A stretch of 64,000 nucleotides of DNA from Mesorhizobium sp. (GTDB lineage: Bacteria > Pseudomonadota > Alphaproteobacteria > Rhizobiales > Rhizobiaceae), in contig SAKE01000021.1 in the NCBI GenBank assembly GCA_004017275.1, forward strand, positions 1 to 64,000, given 5' to 3'. The position numbers and the translations under genes are program-made. How positions within the stretch are numbered: the first letter of the stretch is position 1; every line of letters starts with the position of its first letter. The notes under the pieces were generated by a model. The model had not been told where the DNA came from. It worked only from the letters and a program-made list of their open reading frames with translations, and did not search any database. Below are positions 47,092 to 57,366 of this stretch, in pieces.

Positions 47092-47252
47092 AGGAATACC
47101 CCTTCGAAGACATCTTTCAGGCACATAGCGAAAAGCCGGGCCGAGAGCAATGGCGCTATTGCCGCATCGCAGGCGACAACTGCCTCAAGGGAAAATTGAA
47201 ATTGCCGGCCGGTTCCGGTGAAGGGACAGCTGTTGCGCCGGCTTGGCCGGCG

Positions 47253-47402
47253 TCAGGCGGCGAGGTGCGGGAAAAGCCCGAGCAGTCCGACGACGATCAG
47301 ATAGAGTGCGACGATGTAGTTCAGCAGCCGTGGCATGATGAGGATCAGCACGCCGGCGATCAGTGAGATGAGCGGGGTGAGCGCAAGCGTGGAAATGGTC
47401 AT
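47253..47402 (-). CDS. DUF3096-like 49-aa membrane protein (not in the supplied ORF track)
   Basis: Own translation: MTISTLALTPLISLIAGVLILIMPRLLNYIVALYLIVVGLLGLFPHLAA-stop. Confidence 0.75.
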   Translation of the reverse strand: MTISTLALTPLISLIAGVLILIMPRLLNYIVALYLIVVGLLGLFPHLAA

Positions 47403-47527
47403 GTCGGGTTCCTTCTGACAGATCCGCCTGAAATGATGACAAAGGCAGCGGTATCAACGCACCACCGTCATTCAGAACGCAAATGCGGCCGGAAGGCTCC
47501 GAGCGCCTTCAGGAAAATCGCGAAGCT

Positions 47528-48295
47528 TCAGGCGGCGTCGCGATAATATTTCGCTGTCGGCACGATGGACAAGGGGGTCAGTCGGTTGATGGCCGGATTA
47601 CCAAACATCAGCCGTTGTTCCGTCGGCGTCGATCTAAAGAACGGGAACCGTTCGAGTGTCCGACGCATATTTTCGCCGGCAGGGATTTCGAACAGTGCTA
47701 TCGGGACAAGAACGCCCGGAAATACTTTTGCCTCGGTCCTCTGCACGGCATTGAAGTAACGAGAATAAAAATTGGAATGCTCGATCTTGACCGGTGTAAG
47801 CACCGAGTTCTGGCCAAAATAGCACGAAGCCACCATGGCAAGCCTGAGTGTCAGGAAGGGCAGCACTCCGGGCGCCGGCGCGCCGTCGGGATCGGATGCG
47901 AAGCGGGTTCCGTCGATGAAGGTTTCTCCGCGGGCAAGTCGCTTGACCAGTATTTCCGGATAGGCATCGACGGAGGGCGAATGCGGGTGCTCGCTGGAAA
48001 TGTAATGGAAGCGGAGCGTGCTGACCAATTCGCCATAGCAATAGACACCGAACCGGTAGGAATTGGGCAGATTGTCCCAGCGATCCTCGAACATCCCGCT
48101 TGCGATTGGTCCGCACATGCCTGAGCGCAGATAGGATTTATAACGAAGTCGATAAATCGCCTCCAAATCCTCGCCTCCGGTAATGAGGCGATAATCGACA
48201 TGCTCCAGCAATTGCATGATCGATCGGTTCAGCACAGAATCCCCGGCTGCGCTGACCACACCAGACGCATTCCTTGCAGCCCTTGCAGCATCCAT
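47528..48295 (-). CDS. FeeM-like N-acyl amino acid synthase / autoinducer-synthase-like acyltransferase
   Basis: YRLITGGEDLEAIYRLRYKSYL..., ELVSTLRFHYIS, SPSVDAYPEILVKRLARGETFIDGTRFASDPDG, typical of the FeeM/LuxI-like GNAT fold. Confidence 0.75.
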   Translation of the reverse strand: MDAARAARNASGVVSAAGDSVLNRSIMQLLEHVDYRLITGGEDLEAIYRLRYKSYLRSGMCGPIASGMFEDRWDNLPNSYRFGVYCYGELVSTLRFHYISSEHPHSPSVDAYPEILVKRLARGETFIDGTRFASDPDGAPAPGVLPFLTLRLAMVASCYFGQNSVLTPVKIEHSNFYSRYFNAVQRTEAKVFPGVLVPIALFEIPAGENMRRTLERFPFFRSTPTEQRLMFGNPAINRLTPLSIVPTAKYYRDAA

Positions 48296-48587
48296 TATCT
48301 GTCCTCGAAATTCCGCCTGCGGATAGGCTATTCGAGTCAAAATGAGACACAAGCAGAAATTTAGATGTTGTTGATTTACCTTCTGTTAACCTTAACAGAT
48401 GAGCGCCAGCTAAAGTATGTGTTGGTAAGGCCGTTTTCAGCAGCATTGCACGAAAGCAAATCGTGGGAGCAGATGTCCTGATTGAATTGGCATGAATTCG
48501 AGATCAAGGGCAGTCCTTGAATCGACAGGGCTGCCGGGTAACGGGTTCCTTCGGAGCCTTCGCCGGTGCGTTGGGTGATGGAGCATC

Positions 48588-48615
48588 AAAACAAAAACCC
48601 GCCTGTGCGGCGGGT
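48588..48615 (-). terminator. Rho-independent terminator on the minus strand
   Basis: Minus strand acccgcc-gcaca-ggcgggt followed by TTTTGTTTT. Confidence 0.7.
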
Positions 48616-48818
48616 CACTGGCGCAAATCAGCACCATAGGCAAATATGTACCATAGCTGACGGCAGCGAGTCAAGAAAAAATTCCTATCATGAGAAGCTG
48701 CCCGGCAAAAAAGCCGCCGACACCGCCGAACCGGCTGTCGTCAGGTCTTTTGTTAACCTGAGTTCGGAGCCCTGGTTGAATCGAAGCACGCCAGCAATCA
48801 AACTTCGAAATCACAGCA

Positions 48819-51134
48819 CTAAATGGCTATCCGTTTGCCGGCGAGACGCAGGTCGGCGGCGAACGGCCAAGTGACATTTGACATCGTTTCGATACCCGAG
48901 GCACTGAGCGCGGCACCGAATAAGAAGCCTTGCACCAGATCGGGTTTGACCTGCAGGGCCAGGATTTTGAGCTGTTCGAAGGTCTCGACGCCTTCGACAG
49001 TTACGGCAAGCCCCAGCGGCCGCGACAGGTTGACGATGCCCTTGAGCAGTTCGAGCGAGCGGGGGTTCTGAGTGACGTCGATCAGGAACGAGCGGTCGAT
49101 CTTGATCTTGTCGAGCGGCAGCTTGTGCAGGTAGCTCAGGCTCGAATAGCCGGTGCCGAAATCGTCGAGCGCGATGCGCACGCCGATCTGCTTCAGCTCC
49201 TCGATGTACTGGCGCGTCAGCGACTTGTCGTCGAGCAGCGCTGTTTCGGTGACCTCGATCTCGAGCCGGCCGGCGGCGAGGCCAGTATCGGTCAACGCAT
49301 CGCGGACCTTCTGGATGACGTCGCGGTTGCGGAAATCCTTGGCGGAGAGATTGACCGAGACGCTGGTCTGGTCCGGCCATTTGGCGCATTCGGTGCACGC
49401 TGCCTGCAGCACGAAGGTGCTGATCTCGGAAATGATGCCCATTTCCTCGGCCAATGGAATGAAGATGCTGGGCGAGATCGGCCCGAGATCCGGATGATCC
49501 CACCGGCACAGCGCCTCGCAGCTGGCGATGCGCATGGTGTTCATCGCCACGATCGGCTGATAGACCACCCTTAGGCCCTTGCTTTCCACGGCGGTGCGCA
49601 GATCCGCCTTCATCAGCTGACGGTTGCGGAAGGCGGCATCCATCGAGGCCTCGAACAGCCGCCAGCTGTTCTTGCCGAGCTCCTTGGCCTTGTAGAGCGC
49701 CAAGTCCGCCTTGACGATCATGGCGTCGACGTCGGTGTCCTTGACCCGCGACAGCACCGCGCCGCCGCTGGCCTGGATGCGCAGCCCATGACCGGCGACG
49801 TCCACTTCCCCTTGCAGCCCGGCGAATATCTCGTCGAGCTGGCTGGTCAGATGGCTCTCATCCTCGACGCGGTCGAAGAAGATCATGAACTCGTCGCCAC
49901 CGAAACGGCTGACCGTGATGCCTTGCCCGGCAATGGCGGCAAGCCGTTCGGCAACGGCGTAGATCAGCCCGTCGCCGATCGGATGGCCAAGCGTGTCGTT
50001 GACGCTTTTGAAATCGTCAAGATCGAGCACCGCCAGGCCACAGAGACGATCACGATCGCCGGACGCCATGGCCTCGCCGACCAGTTCGTGGAAATAAGCG
50101 CGGTTGGGCAGTCCGGTGAGGTTATCGTACCGTGCCATGAAGCGGATCTTGTCTTCCGCCTCGACACGGGCGGTGACATCCTCGAAGGTGATGACGCCCA
50201 GCTCCTGGCTGCCTTCGCGAGCCGAGAATTCATAGTGCTGGCCATTGGCGAGGGAAACCAGGACCTTGCGGTCGCGGCCCTCGCGCAGGGCGCGCGTCAG
50301 CTGCGCCTCGATATAACGGCAATCCTTGGGCGCCAGCATGCCGCCGGCGACACCGCGCATCAACAGACCATGGATCGAGCGCCCGAGCAGCGCATCCCCG
50401 GACTTGAGCGACATCAGATGGGCGGCTTCGGCATTGGCTACCGCCACGCGGCCGTTGGGGCCGAGCATGACGAGACCGTGCGACATGGTGTTGAGCGCGC
50501 GATCGAATCTAAGCGCGAGCTTCCTCGCTTCCTTGTGGCCGATAACCGCCGAGAAAAGCACGTCGCGGACGTGGTCGGCGCTGTTGATCGTGACGAAAGT
50601 CAACGGAATGATCATCAGCCCGAGAATAACCGAAGGGGCATCCATGCGCAGCAAGAGTGCAAGTGCGGCAGGGCCAATGAAGGTCACTGAAAAAATCCGC
50701 ACCATAAGCGGAGATCCGTAGTTCCGGCCAACAACCGTCACCAAGGTTGCGATCGCCAGTGACGTCGCGGCCAGTTCGGCAAAGGGATCGGGATAAACAT
50801 AGATCGATATGAAGCACAACGCGCCCAACCCAAGGCCCTGCAGGCTGCCCTTGAGGATGTAGTTGCGTTCCCACCGCTGCGCCTCCTGGACGTCGGCTAT
50901 CACACCGCCCGCCTTCCGGAAGCTGCGAATGCCGAAATAGCGGAAAAGGCAGATTGACAGCAGGCCAAAAGAGAAAGCCAGGAACAACGGATTGTTCGTG
51001 CGCAAGTAGATCATGAATCCGAGGATCCAATAGCACACGCCGCCAATCACCAGCATGTGGGCGTTGTCGAACAACGACCGCACAAACTGGATATAAACAT
51101 CCGCCGGGATGTTTTCGGTCTTTGTTCTGCCCAT
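48819..51134 (-). CDS. Membrane-anchored PAS-GGDEF-EAL bifunctional c-di-GMP protein
   Basis: GGDEF motif RFGGDEFMIFFDR; EAL motif CEALCRWDHPDLG; DDFGTGYSSLSYL, KIDRSF; N-terminal TM segments. Confidence 0.95.
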   Translation of the reverse strand: MGRTKTENIPADVYIQFVRSLFDNAHMLVIGGVCYWILGFMIYLRTNNPLFLAFSFGLLSICLFRYFGIRSFRKAGGVIADVQEAQRWERNYILKGSLQGLGLGALCFISIYVYPDPFAELAATSLAIATLVTVVGRNYGSPLMVRIFSVTFIGPAALALLLRMDAPSVILGLMIIPLTFVTINSADHVRDVLFSAVIGHKEARKLALRFDRALNTMSHGLVMLGPNGRVAVANAEAAHLMSLKSGDALLGRSIHGLLMRGVAGGMLAPKDCRYIEAQLTRALREGRDRKVLVSLANGQHYEFSAREGSQELGVITFEDVTARVEAEDKIRFMARYDNLTGLPNRAYFHELVGEAMASGDRDRLCGLAVLDLDDFKSVNDTLGHPIGDGLIYAVAERLAAIAGQGITVSRFGGDEFMIFFDRVEDESHLTSQLDEIFAGLQGEVDVAGHGLRIQASGGAVLSRVKDTDVDAMIVKADLALYKAKELGKNSWRLFEASMDAAFRNRQLMKADLRTAVESKGLRVVYQPIVAMNTMRIASCEALCRWDHPDLGPISPSIFIPLAEEMGIISEISTFVLQAACTECAKWPDQTSVSVNLSAKDFRNRDVIQKVRDALTDTGLAAGRLEIEVTETALLDDKSLTRQYIEELKQIGVRIALDDFGTGYSSLSYLHKLPLDKIKIDRSFLIDVTQNPRSLELLKGIVNLSRPLGLAVTVEGVETFEQLKILALQVKPDLVQGFLFGAALSASGIETMSNVTWPFAADLRLAGKRIAI

Positions 51135-51269
51135 ATCGTCGGCCCAACGCTAGGCTTCGTCATCCCACATCCGCCTTAAGAAAGGCTTAGAACGGTGTTT
51201 TGGCTGGGTTGCCGAAGAAGCGCAAAAGCAGGACAGACCGGGAACTCAAGCTTCAGGTAAACATCGCCC

Positions 51270-54200
51270 TCATTCCGCAGCCCGAAGCGCCTGCCCCGCC
51301 GGTGCGTTTGCGAGGCGCTGAACCAGCCGGGAACGTTCGCCAGCCGCCTTTTCGGCGCTGGCTTGCCGGACGTAGCCATAGCCGCGAATGAGGGCCGGCA
51401 CTGAGGCCAGCGCAACCGCCGCATCGACCCTGGCCGGGTCCAGCGTTCCGGCGATGAGCTCCAGATCCGCCTCGTATTGCACCAACAGCTGCCGCTCCAT
51501 GCGCCGCTCGGCGGTGTAGCCGAACAGGTCGAAGGCGGTGCCGCGCAAGCGCTTCAGCGCTGCCAGCACGCGAAAACCCTTCATCATCCACGGGCCGAAG
51601 CTCGATTTCCTAGGGCTTCCGTCTTTGCCGCGCCGACCCATGATCGGTGGCGCGAGATGGAATTCGAGCTTTTCGTAACTCTGGAACTGCTTGCCCAATT
51701 CGGCGGCGAAGGAGCCGTCGGTATAGAGCCGCGCCACCTCGTACTCGTCCTTGATCGCCATCAGTCTGAACAGGTTCCTGGCGGCTGCTTGCGACACCAC
51801 GGTCGAACCCGGCACTGCTTTCGCTTCGGCGGCGCGCAAAACGGCCAATTTTTCGGCGTAACGCCTGCCGTAGGCGCCGTTCTGATAGGCGGTCAGGAAG
51901 GCGACGCGGCGGGCGATGATGTCGTCCAACGTTTCGGCGACATCGGCAGCCTGGCCGGCCTTTCCAGCGACGGTTGGGTTCGGCTGGGCGACGAGGCCGC
52001 GCACGAAATCCGGCTGGTGGGCGGCACGACGGCCCCAGCGGAAGGCGGCGATGTTCATCGCCACGGCTTCGCCATTGAGCTCGATCGCCCTCTCGACCGC
52101 CTCGGCCGACAGTGGCAGACCGCCATGCTGGAAGGCAAAGCCGAGCATGAACATGTTGGCGCCGAGCGAATTGCCGAAAAGTACCGTGGCGGTGCGGGTG
52201 GCGTCGAAGAAATGCGCCTTGTCGTCGCCCGCGGCCGCACGGATCGCCTTCTTCAGCCGCTCTATCGGCAACGAGAAATCGGCCGAACGGGCAAATTCGC
52301 CGGGCATGATCTCGGCGGTGTTGGCGAGGAAGATGGTGTGGCCCTCGCGCACCGCGGTCAGCACTTTTTTTGCACCCGACACGACGAGATCGCAGCCAAG
52401 CACGAGATCGGCCTTGCCGGCCGAGACGCGGATGGCATGGATGTCGTCCGGGGTGCGGGCAATGCGAACATGGGTGAACACCGAGCCGCCCTTCTGGGCG
52501 AGGCCGGCCATGTCGATCATGCCGCAGCCCTTGTCCTCGAGATGGGCAGCCATGCCGAGCACCGCGCCGACGGTGACGACGCCGGTGCCGCCGACACCGT
52601 CGATGATCGCCGCCCACCCTTGTTCGCCAAGCGGGAATTCGGCCGGCACGGGCACGCCGTCGAGCGGATCGGTCTTGCCGGCAAGGCCCTCGGCCTTGCG
52701 GATCTTGGCGCCATGCACGGTGACGAAGGACGGGCAGAAGCCATTGACACAGGAGAAATCCTTGTTGCAGCTCGACTGGTCGATCCTGCGCTTGCGGCCG
52801 AATTCGGTCTCGACCGGCTGGATCGAAACGCAGTTCGACTGCACGCCGCAGTCGCCGCAGCCTTCGCAGACCAGCTCATTGATGAAGACCCGCTTGTCGG
52901 GATCGGGAAAGGTGCCGCGCTTGCGGCGGCGGCGTTTTTCGGCCGCGCAGGTCTGGTCGTAGAGCAGCGCCGAGACACCCCTAACCTCGCGCAGTTCGCG
53001 CTGGACGAGATCGAGATCGTCGCGGTGGTGGATGGTGGCGCCGGCCGGGAATTCGGCTTTGCCGGCATATTTGTCGGGCTCGTCGGTGACGATGGCAATG
53101 CGGTCGACACCCTCGGCCCGCACCTGCCTGGCAATCATATCGACGGTCAGGCCGCCTTCGTGCGGCTGGCCGCCGGTCATGGCGACGGCGTCGTTGTAGA
53201 GGATCTTGTAGGTGATGTTGGCGTCGCTCGACAGCGCGAAGCGGATCGCCAGCGTACCGGAATGGTTGTAGGTGCCGTCGCCGAGATTCTGGAAGATGTG
53301 CTCGCGCTTCGAGAACGGCGCCTGGCCGACCCATTGCGCGCCCTCGCCGCCCATCGCCGTGAAGCCGAGGGTGTTGCGGTCCATCCACAGCGCCATGAAG
53401 TGGCAGCCGATACCGGCCGCGGCGATCGAGCCATCCGGCACCTTGGTCGAGGAATTGTGCGGGCAGCCGGAACAGAAGAACGGCGTGCGCGAACCGATGT
53501 CGGTGGCGTCGGTGAGCATTGCCTGGAACTGGCGCAGCTTTGCCACCCGCGCCGAGATCTCTTCCGACGGGCCGATGGTCCTGACGATCCTCTCGCCGAG
53601 CGCGATGGCGATCTCGTTGGGGTCGAGCGCGCCCTTGGCCGGAAACAGCCAGTCGCCGCGCTCGTCCTTCTTGCCGACAATGACCGGCTGGGTGGCGGTG
53701 CCATAAAGGCTTTCGCGCAGCTGCACCTCGATCAGCGAGCGCTTTTCCTCGACGACGACGATGGTGTCGAGGCCGCGGGCGAAATCGGCGATGTGGTGCA
53801 GGTCGAGCGGCCAGGGGCAGCCGACCTTGAACAGCCGCACGCCGATGCGATTGGCGGCCGCCTCGTCTATGCCGATGTCCTCCAGCGCCTGGCGGACATC
53901 GAGATAGCTCTTGCCCAGCGTGATGATGCCGATCTTCGGGTTGCGGCCACCCGAATAGACGATGCGGTTCAGCCCGTTGGCAAGGATGAAGGCGGACGCC
54001 GCGGCGCGCTTGTGCTCATGCAGCCGCTCCTCCTGGCCGAGCATGTCGATCTCGTGGCGGATGTTGAGACCGCCGGGCGGCATGTCGAAATCCGGCACGA
54101 CGATGTTCAGCCGCTCGAGCGAAGCATCGACCGAGGCGGTCGATTCGATGTTGTCCTTGACGCATTTTATCGCCGCCCAGGTGCCGGCAAAGCGCGACAT

Positions 54201-54764
54201 CGCAAAACCGTAGAGCCCGTAGTCGATGATCTCCTGGACGCCGGCCGGGTTGAGGATCGGCACCATCGTGTCGACGAACAGGAATTCGGTGGCATGCGCG
54301 TTGGTCGAGGATTCGGCCATATGGTCGTCGCCCATCAGGGCCAGCACACCGCCATGTCTGGACGAGCCGGCGAGATTGGCGTGGCGGAACACGTCGCCGG
54401 AGCGATCGACGCCCGGCCCCTTGCCGTACCAGACCGAAAAGACGCCGTCATGGGTGCCCTCGCCAAGCAGTTCCGTCTGCTGCGATCCCCAGCAGGCGGT
54501 GGCGGCAAGCTCCTCGTTGAGGCCCGGCTGGAAGACGATGTCGGCCTGCGCGAGCTGTTTCTTCGCCTTCCATAGCTGCATGTCGAGGCCGCCGAGCGGC
54601 GAACCGCGGTAGCCGGAGACGAAACCCGCCGTATTCAAGCCCGCTCGACGGTCACGCTCGCGCTGCATCAGCAGCATGCGGATGACCGCCTGCGCGCCGG
54701 ACAGGAAGATGCGCTCCTTTGCGAGATCGAACTTGTCGTCGAGCGCGACGTCGTGCAGCGTCAT
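51270..54764 (-). CDS. Fused indolepyruvate ferredoxin oxidoreductase family protein
   Basis: SGCPHNSSTKVPDGSIAAAGIGCHFMALWMDRNTLGFTAMGGEGAQWVGQAPFS; VCEGCGDCGVQSNCVSIQPVETEFGRKRRIDQSSCNKDFSCVNGFCPSFV. Confidence 0.94.
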   Translation of the reverse strand: MTLHDVALDDKFDLAKERIFLSGAQAVIRMLLMQRERDRRAGLNTAGFVSGYRGSPLGGLDMQLWKAKKQLAQADIVFQPGLNEELAATACWGSQQTELLGEGTHDGVFSVWYGKGPGVDRSGDVFRHANLAGSSRHGGVLALMGDDHMAESSTNAHATEFLFVDTMVPILNPAGVQEIIDYGLYGFAMSRFAGTWAAIKCVKDNIESTASVDASLERLNIVVPDFDMPPGGLNIRHEIDMLGQEERLHEHKRAAASAFILANGLNRIVYSGGRNPKIGIITLGKSYLDVRQALEDIGIDEAAANRIGVRLFKVGCPWPLDLHHIADFARGLDTIVVVEEKRSLIEVQLRESLYGTATQPVIVGKKDERGDWLFPAKGALDPNEIAIALGERIVRTIGPSEEISARVAKLRQFQAMLTDATDIGSRTPFFCSGCPHNSSTKVPDGSIAAAGIGCHFMALWMDRNTLGFTAMGGEGAQWVGQAPFSKREHIFQNLGDGTYNHSGTLAIRFALSSDANITYKILYNDAVAMTGGQPHEGGLTVDMIARQVRAEGVDRIAIVTDEPDKYAGKAEFPAGATIHHRDDLDLVQRELREVRGVSALLYDQTCAAEKRRRRKRGTFPDPDKRVFINELVCEGCGDCGVQSNCVSIQPVETEFGRKRRIDQSSCNKDFSCVNGFCPSFVTVHGAKIRKAEGLAGKTDPLDGVPVPAEFPLGEQGWAAIIDGVGGTGVVTVGAVLGMAAHLEDKGCGMIDMAGLAQKGGSVFTHVRIARTPDDIHAIRVSAGKADLVLGCDLVVSGAKKVLTAVREGHTIFLANTAEIMPGEFARSADFSLPIERLKKAIRAAAGDDKAHFFDATRTATVLFGNSLGANMFMLGFAFQHGGLPLSAEAVERAIELNGEAVAMNIAAFRWGRRAAHQPDFVRGLVAQPNPTVAGKAGQAADVAETLDDIIARRVAFLTAYQNGAYGRRYAEKLAVLRAAEAKAVPGSTVVSQAAARNLFRLMAIKDEYEVARLYTDGSFAAELGKQFQSYEKLEFHLAPPIMGRRGKDGSPRKSSFGPWMMKGFRVLAALKRLRGTAFDLFGYTAERRMERQLLVQYEADLELIAGTLDPARVDAAVALASVPALIRGYGYVRQASAEKAAGERSRLVQRLANAPAGQALRAAE

Positions 54765-54982
54765 CAGGAATTTCCTCTGCGGAGGCCGCACGGGGGCAGG
54801 CAGCCAACGTCGGGGTCGGATGACGCATCCTTTCTTCCCTTGCAAGGCAGGTCAAACAAAATCGCAGGTACCAGGCAGCGCGCAACGAACAGTCCGTGGC
54901 CAGCCTGAATCGGGTATGAACCGATCCGTGGACGTTGCCCGGCGCACGAAAATTTCAGCTGCACCAGGACTGAAACGACGCG

Positions 54983-55519
54983 TCAGCTGCCCTTCGAGCA
55001 ATCCGGCTTCGGCTCACCCGGCAGCTTGCCGTCGGGATGGCTGACGAGATCGGGATTGGCGGTGTAGAGCTGGTCGATGACCAGCGGCCGGTCAGGCAGC
55101 ACCGATTGATCTTCCGTCGACATCAGCGTGGTGTCGATCTTCTGCAGAACCGCACCGTCGGCGCCCTTGATGCTAATGGCAATCGCATAGGGCTTGTTCT
55201 TGACGACGCAGGTCAGCGCCGGGCTCTCCAGCGTCACCTTGTCGAGTTTCGGCCACACTTTCTGCTCGATCACCAGAGGCGCGCCGCCGGCGGGATCCTG
55301 GAAGCTTGCTACCGCCATCTGCCCCTCTCCCATCGGCTTCAGCGGCCGCAGGGTCACCACATAGGTCGCCCTGGCGAGGCGGTAGTTGAAGACGAATATC
55401 TTGCCGGAAATCTCGAACAGCTTGCCTTCGTCATTGCCGGTATCGCGGCAGGCGCCGAGCGCAGTGGCGGCAATCAGGGCAGCGGCGACAACGATCGAGC
55501 GGGAAAAACCTCTAGGCAT
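54983..55519 (-). CDS. Putative lipoprotein
   Basis: Lipobox-like signal MPRGFSRSIVVAAALIAATALGAC. Confidence 0.7.
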   Translation of the reverse strand: MPRGFSRSIVVAAALIAATALGACRDTGNDEGKLFEISGKIFVFNYRLARATYVVTLRPLKPMGEGQMAVASFQDPAGGAPLVIEQKVWPKLDKVTLESPALTCVVKNKPYAIAISIKGADGAVLQKIDTTLMSTEDQSVLPDRPLVIDQLYTANPDLVSHPDGKLPGEPKPDCSKGS

Positions 55520-56123
55520 TCTTGACCTCATTTTCCGCCATGCGGCGGCGGTGGTAGTGACGACTTGCCTTCTGTCTGTTGCCGCACACCGCCATGTCGC
55601 ACCAAAGGCGGCTGGAATTGCGGCTTCTGTCGACGAACAGCCAGGTGCAGTTGGGACAGATCCTGAGCCTTGCAACGGTGTCATCGCGCAGCAGCGACAG
55701 CGCCGAAACCGCCAGCGCCGTCTCGAAGGCGATCGGCGTCAGGGGATCACCGAAAGGCCTTCCGGGCGCACCGATCTCGGTCCGGCTGCCAGCCAGGCCA
55801 TCGGCGCAGGCTTTCAGGAAACCGGGCAGTTCGGTGGTGGCAACCGCGCCGTTCGACACTGCACCGCGAAACAGCCGGTCCGTCGCCTCGCGGATCGACA
55901 GCACGACGGGTGCGATCACCGCCGGCGAGGATACCGCCAGCGGCCTGTCACCAAGCTCGGCGGAACGAAAGCGGCTCGCCGCATCGGCAAAGCGGGCAAT
56001 CTCGGCCGGATCATCGAAGCGGTCGAAGGTTTTCTCCGGATCGCCGCGCAGCACGACGGTATTCGCCGTGTCGAGCGCAAGCAGGCCGCCGGTGAAGCGG
56101 TGCGGGGTCCAGGATACCGTCAT
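55512..56123 (-). CDS. CGNR zinc finger / ABATE domain protein
   Basis: C-terminal RICPNCTWLFVDRSRNSSRLWCDMAVCGNRQKASRHYHRRR. Confidence 0.92.
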   Translation of the reverse strand: MTVSWTPHRFTGGLLALDTANTVVLRGDPEKTFDRFDDPAEIARFADAASRFRSAELGDRPLAVSSPAVIAPVVLSIREATDRLFRGAVSNGAVATTELPGFLKACADGLAGSRTEIGAPGRPFGDPLTPIAFETALAVSALSLLRDDTVARLRICPNCTWLFVDRSRNSSRLWCDMAVCGNRQKASRHYHRRRMAENEVKNA

Positions 56124-56272
56124 GTGGAAAATCTAACCTATAAATCGCGTTTGACAAGTTAGATTCGGCGATGCAACCTCACTCCAGGATGCGGTGGTCC
56201 CGCAGCCTTTTGAGCATGTCGTTGGCCCAAGACGGCTCCGCAATTTTGGGCAACATGCTCCGGGGTTTTTGC

Positions 56273-57178
56273 ATGCTCTATTTCTTCCAGCAGGTTCTGA
56301 ACGGGCTGCATTCGGGCGCGCTCTATGCGCTGCTCGCCTTCGGCTATGTGCTGACCAACGGCATCCTGCACCGCACCAACCTCGCCTATGGCGCGCTGTT
56401 CGCCTTTTGCGGACAGACGATGATCCTCACCGCGGCCTTCGGCTATCAGGTGCTGTGGCTGACACTATTTGCGGCGGTGGCGCTCGGTGTCGTTGCGGCA
56501 TTTCTGTATGCCGCGCTGATCAGCCACGTCCTGTCGCGCAGTGTCTTCGAACCTTTGGCCGACCGTACACCCAACGCGATCGTGGTAACGACGCTCGGCA
56601 TATTGCTGCTGTTGTCGGAGGCGAGCCGCATCGCCGCCGACACGCATGATCTGTGGCTGCCGCCTATGCTGGCGCAGCCGATCGTTTTCGCGCAAAGCGC
56701 GACGTTCAAGGCAACGCTGACACTGATCCAGCTCATCGACTGCGTGGTGGTGGTGGCGGCAATCGCGCTGGCCAGTTGGGCTTTTGCCCGCTCGAGCTTC
56801 GGCCGGCGCTGGCGCGCAGTCTCCGACGACCCCAAGGCAGCCGCCATGTGCGGCGTCGATGTGCGCGCGGTGTTCCGGCATGCGGTGCTGTTCGGCGGCT
56901 TCTGCGCCGCGCTGGCTGGTGTCATGGCCGGGCTCTATTACGGCAATGTCAGCTTCGGCTCCGGGCTCGTCTACGGGCTGAAGATCCTGTTCGTGACGGC
57001 GGTCGGCGGCTATCTCTCGCCACCGCGCGCGGCGCTCGGCGCGGCCGCCTTCGGCATGGCCGAATCGCTGTGGGCCGGCTACTTCCCGGTCGAATGGCGC
57101 GATGCGTGGATGTATCTGTTCCTGGTCGCCATGTTGATACTGGTCGGTGCCGGCCGCGACACCGGCAAAATCGCCTGA
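56273..57178 (+). CDS. Liv-type ABC transporter permease, apparently orphan
   Basis: GLHSGALYALLAFGYVLTNGILHRTNLAYGALFAF; VTAVGGYLSPPRAALGAAAFG. Confidence 0.85.
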   Translation: MLYFFQQVLNGLHSGALYALLAFGYVLTNGILHRTNLAYGALFAFCGQTMILTAAFGYQVLWLTLFAAVALGVVAAFLYAALISHVLSRSVFEPLADRTPNAIVVTTLGILLLLSEASRIAADTHDLWLPPMLAQPIVFAQSATFKATLTLIQLIDCVVVVAAIALASWAFARSSFGRRWRAVSDDPKAAAMCGVDVRAVFRHAVLFGGFCAALAGVMAGLYYGNVSFGSGLVYGLKILFVTAVGGYLSPPRAALGAAAFGMAESLWAGYFPVEWRDAWMYLFLVAMLILVGAGRDTGKIA

Positions 57179-57366
57179 GCCGTCAGACTTTGGTTGCATG
57201 ACGTCAGGGCAGACGCGCCGCAGCCGGCGCTCGCATCTATTTGATGGTGTTTTGTTGCTTCCATCCTTGTTGACCCGTCAGTCCACGCGCGGCATACCGT
57301 TTGGACCACGCGGCGTGACGGACAACAGGGAAACCCGGCACGCCTCCGGTACAAAGGGAGGAATGC

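Noticed and set aside
48383-48398. lux box for quorum sensing
   Set aside because: The palindrome does not match the usual 20-bp lux-box consensus; reported only as an unassigned operator candidate.
51477-54575. 1032-aa plus-strand ORF
   Set aside because: Antisense to the clearly coding indolepyruvate ferredoxin oxidoreductase gene; composition (D/G/R/A/H-rich) is typical of GC-rich antisense frames.
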